A DNA stretch of 64,000 nucleotides. It comes from Desulfobacteraceae bacterium. Its GTDB lineage: Bacteria > Desulfobacterota > Desulfobacteria > Desulfobacterales > Desulfobacteraceae. Made by a program: the position numbers and the translations under genes. Below the pieces are notes generated by a model. It worked only from the letters and a program-made list of their open reading frames with translations, ran no database searches and was not told where the DNA came from. This document shows positions 63,058-64,000 of the stretch, one piece after another (position 1 is the stretch's first letter; every line of letters begins with the position of its first letter). The DNA lies in assembly GCA_024225635.1 (NCBI GenBank), contig JAAEMK010000847.1, positions 60,402-124,401 on the forward strand, in the 5' to 3' direction.

Positions 63058-63088
63058 GGACAGGAGCGGGCCATACCCGTTCCTGTCC
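63058..63088. terminator. Hairpin between convergent genes
   Basis: GGACAGGAGCGGG (63058-63070) pairs with CCCGTTCCTGTCC (63076-63088), thirteen pairs with one G-U and a five-base loop. It serves the FadL-type gene and the heme-sensor gene; T-runs are weak. Confidence 0.55.
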
Positions 63089-63128
63089 CAGGTACTCCTT
63101 CTTTTCTCTGCAAGCATGGTGGCAAGAA

Positions 63129-64000
63129 CTACTTATTCTTATTTTCTCTTCTCTTCTTTTTCTTGAACCATTCCTGTTCTCCGTAGAGTTTGTCTCCACA
63201 CTCCGAACATAAACCGTGGCTGAACAGAGCATCCGTATGGGTTTCGATATATGTTTCAATCTGATTCCAATACCCTTTGTCATCCCTGACCTTTTTGCAT
63301 TGAGAACAGATGGGAACCAATCCGCTCAATGTTTTGACCTTGGCCAGTGCTTCCGCAAGCTTATCTTTCTCTTTTTTCAACGCAGCTTCTGTCTGATGAT
63401 GCCCTTCAATTTCCCTTCTCAGCTTCTCGTTTACGGTAGATAACTCATGGGTTCTTTCATCCACCATATCTTCCAAATGGTCCGCATGTTTTTTCAAATT
63501 CAGTGACATTGCATTAAACGCGCTTATCAATTCCGCCAGTTCTTTTCCTGCCGTGTGATGAATTTGCTCTCCGATATTCTTACTATTGTTCGCTACGGAC
63601 AAGGCTTTCGTCCTGATCACTTCAACGGGTTCAACGATAATTCTGCGGGTTAATCTGTGTTGTATGATAAATATCATCAGGAGCACTGTTGTTAATACAA
63701 CGGAAATAACGGCGGAAACGGCATTTACGTCTTTATATGCGGCTGCCAATGGTATTCGAATCGATATTGCGGATACGGTTTCGCCAAGTTCGCGTTTGAA
63801 GCTTCGCTCAAGTCCATATTGGAGAACCATTTCTTGCGGGGCGGCATCGGGAGTACTGTGGCAGCGAAGGCAGGTATCTCCCATAACTTCACCACGCCGT
63901 AACACATAAAAGCTGATCACACCGTCAAATGTCCTGGTGCCGCTTGCCATCTTTAACCCGGAGTCTGTGTTTAATTTTGTTATGAACTCAGACTCAAAGG
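63129..64000 (-). CDS. c-type heme HAMP sensor protein, 5' end outside window
   Basis: Partial gene; the frame stays open to the window edge, so the start lies beyond 64000. What is visible: a periplasmic DUF3365/Tll0287-like segment with one heme-binding motif CLRCH (GEVMGDTCLRCHSTPDAA), a membrane helix (VISVVLTTVLLMIFIIQ), a HAMP domain, a coiled coil, and a C-terminal CSQC ... CSEC tail (PICSQCKKVRDDKGYWNQIE ... HGLCSECGDKLYG) common in sulfate-reducer signalling proteins and probably Zn-binding. No kinase, GGDEF or methyl-accepting domain is seen, so the output is unclear. Confidence 0.82.
   Translation of the reverse strand, partial: FESEFITKLNTDSGLKMASGTRTFDGVISFYVLRRGEVMGDTCLRCHSTPDAAPQEMVLQYGLERSFKRELGETVSAISIRIPLAAAYKDVNAVSAVISVVLTTVLLMIFIIQHRLTRRIIVEPVEVIRTKALSVANNSKNIGEQIHHTAGKELAELISAFNAMSLNLKKHADHLEDMVDERTHELSTVNEKLRREIEGHHQTEAALKKEKDKLAEALAKVKTLSGLVPICSQCKKVRDDKGYWNQIETYIETHTDALFSHGLCSECGDKLYGEQEWFKKKKRRENKNK

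Overview
The window looks like a chromosomal segment of a Desulfobacterota (Desulfobacterales-type) bacterium. The evidence is gene content and protein style: a mitochondrial/spirochaete-like EF-G, PAS proteins ending in LuxR-type helices or in the CxxC ... CxxC tail common in sulfate reducers, a c-heme HAMP sensor, a plant-like DapB and moderately high GC. This is inference from family resemblance; there is no rRNA or other phylogenetic marker here. I found no tRNA, rRNA, CRISPR array or intact insertion sequence.

Layout. 1-3.3 kb: a structured leader, a Na+/alanine-type symporter closed by a very strong terminator, a Lrp/AsnC regulator and a FecR-domain exported protein. 3.4-7.8 kb: an ABC-F ATPase, then a convergent histidine kinase/solute-binding-protein pair. 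7.8-15.6 kb: an accessory stretch with a long spacer, an unknown protein plus methyltransferase, a secreted DUF4214 protein with seven repeats, and a 1352-residue SIR2-CHAT-STAND-TPR protein, the best candidate for an uncharacterised defence or cell-suicide system. 15.7-25.7 kb: pyridoxal kinase-like gene, the minus-strand operon ileS-lspA-lgt-holA-pyk, then azlC-azlD-rsmG. 25.8-33.8 kb: EF-G with an orphan RecA-like ATPase, an acyltransferase-hydrolase fusion, and a translationally coupled NIL-ferredoxin/mnmA/mtaB tRNA-modification operon. 33.8-46.4 kb: DjlA-like co-chaperone, BON lipoprotein, guaB-dnaE, yciO overlapping sppA tail to tail, and hisC-cmk-rpsA. 46.6-55.2 kb: NamZ-like muramidase, RNase HI, PlsB, a MurU-AmgK fusion, DapB, a DUF1232-J protein and a UspA protein. 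55.2-64 kb: YqgE plus a dynamin-like GTPase, a GDP-mannose enzyme, a PAS-LuxR regulator, a FadL-type porin and a truncated heme-c sensor.

How genes fit together. Most of the window is housekeeping: translation and tRNA modification (ileS, fusA, mnmA, mtaB, rpsA, rsmG), lipoprotein maturation (lspA, lgt), replication (holA, dnaE) and envelope synthesis (plsB, dapB, manC-type enzyme). NamZ and the MurU-AmgK fusion could form a MurNAc salvage route. The ferredoxin coupled to a three-cysteine MnmA suggests Fe-S-dependent tRNA thiolation. Coordinates of starts were chosen from Shine-Dalgarno sequences, signal peptides and family length; several are TTG or GTG.
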